From positions 1,550,001 through 1,614,000 of the forward strand of contig NZ_CAJQUM010000001.1 of assembly GCF_907163265.1 (NCBI RefSeq): a stretch of 64,000 bases of DNA. Reading direction: 5' to 3'. A program made the translations under genes and the position numbers. This DNA comes from Georgfuchsia toluolica (GTDB lineage: Bacteria > Pseudomonadota > Gammaproteobacteria > Burkholderiales > Rhodocyclaceae). Shown piece by piece: positions 61,642 through 64,000 of this stretch. Each line of letters starts with the position of its first letter. Within the stretch, counting starts at the first letter, position 1. Under the pieces are notes generated by a model that had not been told where the DNA came from, searched no databases, and worked only from the letters and a program-made list of their open reading frames with translations.

Positions 61642-63978
61642 CTATAGCTTCCCGAGCCCGGTCAGGATCTTCTCGGGGGTGATCGGCAGATCCCTGAAGC
61701 GCACGCCGATGGCGTCAAAAATCGCATTGGCGATGGCCGGCGCCGGGGTGATGACGCAGCATTCGCCGAGGCTCTTGGCGCCGAACGGGCCGGTCGGCTC
61801 GTCGGTCTCGATGAAGATGCTGTCTATCTTGCGCGGCATTTCCATTGCGGTCGGCATCTTGTAGTCGAGAAAATCCGAAGTCAGGCAGGAGCCGGTCTCC
61901 GCATCGAACTGAATATGTTCCATCAGGGCGTAGCCCATGCCTTGCTGGAAGCCGCCTTCGACCTGACCTTCCGCCGCCCTCGGGTTGATCGTACGGCCAA
62001 TGTCATGCGCATACACGGCGTGCAGCACCCTGACCTCGCCGGTTTCGGTGTCGACCTCGACCTCGACGAACTGCGCAGCGCATGGCGTCGGATTCGAGGT
62101 CGGCGCGAGACTGGCGATGCCGACGATGGTGCCTTTTTCTTCCACCGTGGTCGGTGCCGGTCCCTCAGCGGTCATCTGCACGAAAGGCGACTCGGCACGC
62201 TGGGCGACTTGCGCCACCGTGACCGACTTTCCGGGCGAGCCCTTGACGCTGACTATGCCATTGGCCACCTCAAGATCGTCCGGGCTGACTTCCATGAGGA
62301 TCGCCGCGACTTCAAGAAGGCGCTTTTTGGCCATCGCCGACGCCGCCTTGATGGCATTGCCGGACGAGTAGGTAACGCGACTGGCGTGCGTCGGCGCGTC
62401 GAACGGCACGTTGTCCGTGTCGCACTGACTGCTCATGCGCACGGCGCCGGCCGGCAGTCCAAGCTCTTCGGCGGCAATCTGACAGAGCGTGGTGATCTGG
62501 CCCGAGCCGATATCCATCGACGCCGTCGCCAGGTCCGCGGTGCCGTCGCGATTGATCTTGACGATTGCGCCGGAATGCTCGTAGATGTCGGGAAAGCCCA
62601 TGCAGCCGCTGACCCAGACCGGGTGCACCGAAAGGCCGATGCCGCGCTTCTTGCTGCCTTCGCCGTGCGGCGCCTTCCTGGCCGCCGCCCAGCCGATCTT
62701 TTCGGCACCCTGGCGCAGACAATCTTCAAGCCCATAGGAAGCGATCGTGAAGGCCGGGTTGAACGGATGCGGTTCGCCCTTCTTGCGCGCGTTCTTGAGG
62801 CGCATCTCGATCGGGTCAAGGCCAAGTTTGGTGCAGATTTCGTCGATCTGCGATTCGACGGCGAAGCTCCCCTGCGGGGCGCCATAACCGCGATAGCCGC
62901 CGCCGATCATGTTGTTCGTGTAAACCGTGAAGCCCTCCCACTTCGAATGCGGCGCGTGATAATTGAAGAAAATGCCGAAGGCGCCGTGCACCATGATCAC
63001 CTCGGAGCCATGCGTCGCGTGGGCGCCGCAGTCGAGAATGCTCTTGGCGTAGCGCGCGGTAAAGGTGCCATCCTTCTTCACTCCGGTCTTGAGAAACACC
63101 TTGATCGGATTGCGCGTCGTGGTGATGAAATCCTCATGGCGCGTGTGCTCGATGCGCACCGGGCGGCCGGACTTCTTGCTCAGGAGCGCGGCGACCGGTT
63201 CCATCGCAGTCAGTTCCAGCTTGCCGCCGAAGCCGCCGCCGATGTAGGGCGGCTTGACGACTTTGACCTTGCTCTCGGGAATGCCCAGCGCGAAGGCCAG
63301 TTTCTCGCGCGTGCCGAAAATATGCTGTGTCGTCACGTGGATGGTGACATTGTCGCGACGATCCATATCGACGATGCAGACGCGCGGCTCCATGTAACAG
63401 GTATGCACGCGCTGGGTCTGGTACACGCCCTCGAAGACGAAATCGGCGTCGGCAAAACCCTGGTCGAGATTGCCAAACTCGAAAACCGGATTCTTGGCGA
63501 TATTGTTCGGCGCGTCCGCATGCAGTTGCGGCGCATCCGGCTGCATCGCCTCCTCGGGATCGAACACCGCCGGCAGTTCCTCGTATTCGACATCGATCAA
63601 CTCCAGCGCCGCCTCGGCGATTTCCGCCGAGGTCGCCGCCACGGCTGCCACCGGCTGGCCAACGTAACGCACGATTTCGCCGTTCATGACGTCGAAGTCG
63701 AGGATCATGCTCGGCGCCTGCACCGGCACGAAATACACCGGCGTGAACTTGACCTGCGGCACGTCCTTGGGCAGCAGTACCGCCTTGACGCCCGGCAGTT
63801 GCTCGGCGCGCGTGGCGTCGATGCTGACGATGCGCGCGTGGGCATACGGGCTGCGCAGCATCTTGCCATGCAGCATGCCGGGGAGCCGCACATTCATCGG
63901 ATAACCCTTGCCACCCGTTACCTTGTCATACGCATCGGGCCGCTCGACGCTTTGCCCGACCACATTAAGCTTGTTCAT
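61642..63978 (-). CDS. Molybdenum hydroxylase large subunit (xanthine dehydrogenase family)
   Basis: The 778-residue protein is a complete molybdopterin-binding subunit. PPYIGGGFGGKLE holds the first cofactor loop, GGYRGYGAPQGSFAVE the second, and SLGECCVITPA keeps the active-site Glu. The GxGxPQ pattern with Gly-rich loops fits aromatic or N-heterocycle hydroxylases such as the 4-hydroxybenzoyl-CoA reductase and nicotinate dehydrogenase groups. The FAD and 2Fe-2S subunits are probably upstream, beyond the window end. It is distinct from the CoxL-like protein at 49955. Confidence 0.92.
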   Translation of the reverse strand: MNKLNVVGQSVERPDAYDKVTGGKGYPMNVRLPGMLHGKMLRSPYAHARIVSIDATRAEQLPGVKAVLLPKDVPQVKFTPVYFVPVQAPSMILDFDVMNGEIVRYVGQPVAAVAATSAEIAEAALELIDVEYEELPAVFDPEEAMQPDAPQLHADAPNNIAKNPVFEFGNLDQGFADADFVFEGVYQTQRVHTCYMEPRVCIVDMDRRDNVTIHVTTQHIFGTREKLAFALGIPESKVKVVKPPYIGGGFGGKLELTAMEPVAALLSKKSGRPVRIEHTRHEDFITTTRNPIKVFLKTGVKKDGTFTARYAKSILDCGAHATHGSEVIMVHGAFGIFFNYHAPHSKWEGFTVYTNNMIGGGYRGYGAPQGSFAVESQIDEICTKLGLDPIEMRLKNARKKGEPHPFNPAFTIASYGLEDCLRQGAEKIGWAAARKAPHGEGSKKRGIGLSVHPVWVSGCMGFPDIYEHSGAIVKINRDGTADLATASMDIGSGQITTLCQIAAEELGLPAGAVRMSSQCDTDNVPFDAPTHASRVTYSSGNAIKAASAMAKKRLLEVAAILMEVSPDDLEVANGIVSVKGSPGKSVTVAQVAQRAESPFVQMTAEGPAPTTVEEKGTIVGIASLAPTSNPTPCAAQFVEVEVDTETGEVRVLHAVYAHDIGRTINPRAAEGQVEGGFQQGMGYALMEHIQFDAETGSCLTSDFLDYKMPTAMEMPRKIDSIFIETDEPTGPFGAKSLGECCVITPAPAIANAIFDAIGVRFRDLPITPEKILTGLGKL

Positions 63979-64000
63979 GGTGTCGCCCTCTCAAGAACTC

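Overview
The window looks like chromosomal DNA of a GC-rich Betaproteobacterium. A Rhodocyclales-like lineage is my guess from gene content and codon use; there is no rRNA or other marker to prove it. It is gene dense. I saw no tRNA, rRNA, CRISPR array, origin or intact insertion sequence.

Region 1 (1-13.4 kb). A truncated S8 serine protease lies divergent from an ECF sigma/anti-sigma pair, followed by a glycine-rich exported protein. Next is a complete NAD-reducing [NiFe]-hydrogenase operon, hoxFUYHW. Its three open intergenic spacers each hold an imperfect palindromic repeat. A class II (B12-dependent) ribonucleotide reductase follows, preceded by two NrdR-box-like sites. After it comes an AT-richer two-gene cassette: a ComEC-like MBL hydrolase and a membrane protein.

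Region 2 (13.4-16 kb). This is a decayed accessory stretch with remnants of an Eco57I-type DNA methyltransferase, an IS982-like transposase and a Tn3-type resolvase. It also has two intact small genes.

Region 3 (16-28 kb, minus strand). One unit encodes YCF48-like, RND, DUF1302 and DUF1329 proteins, a set often found with uptake or catabolism of hydrophobic compounds; it ends at a good terminator. A second unit encodes two PanE-like reductases, a creatinase-like M24 protein and a multihaem cytochrome c.

Region 4 (28-48.3 kb). This is the most unusual part. It holds a full set of genes for making and using the deazaflavin cofactor F420: fbiC (FO synthase), cofE, cofD, cofC, a nitroreductase resembling the FbiB C-terminal domain, an F420:NADP oxidoreductase and an LLM-class F420-type oxidoreductase. 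fbiC sits inside a six-gene operon with the LLM enzyme, an FAH-family hydrolase, an M20 hydrolase, a cyclase-family amidohydrolase and a DRE-TIM aldolase/lyase. This suggests an F420-dependent degradative pathway. A membrane-anchored DMSO-reductase-family molybdoenzyme (catalytic, FeS and NrfD subunits) with fdhD lies between the fbiC operon and cofEDC.

Region 5 (48.5-64 kb). This is a Cox/Xdh-type molybdenum hydroxylase operon: FAD subunit, 2Fe-2S subunit, a CoxG-CoxL fusion, MoxR ATPase, VWA protein, XdhC, a molybdopterin-binding/MobA-like fusion, a cysteine desulfurase and a SufU-like scaffold. On the opposite strand are an AraC regulator, a CoxG-like protein and a second molybdenum hydroxylase large subunit whose operon runs off the window.

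Taken together, molybdenum hydroxylation, F420H2-dependent reduction, amide-type ring opening and C-C bond cleavage are consistent with catabolism of an unidentified, possibly N-heterocyclic, compound. The substrate cannot be read from the sequence.
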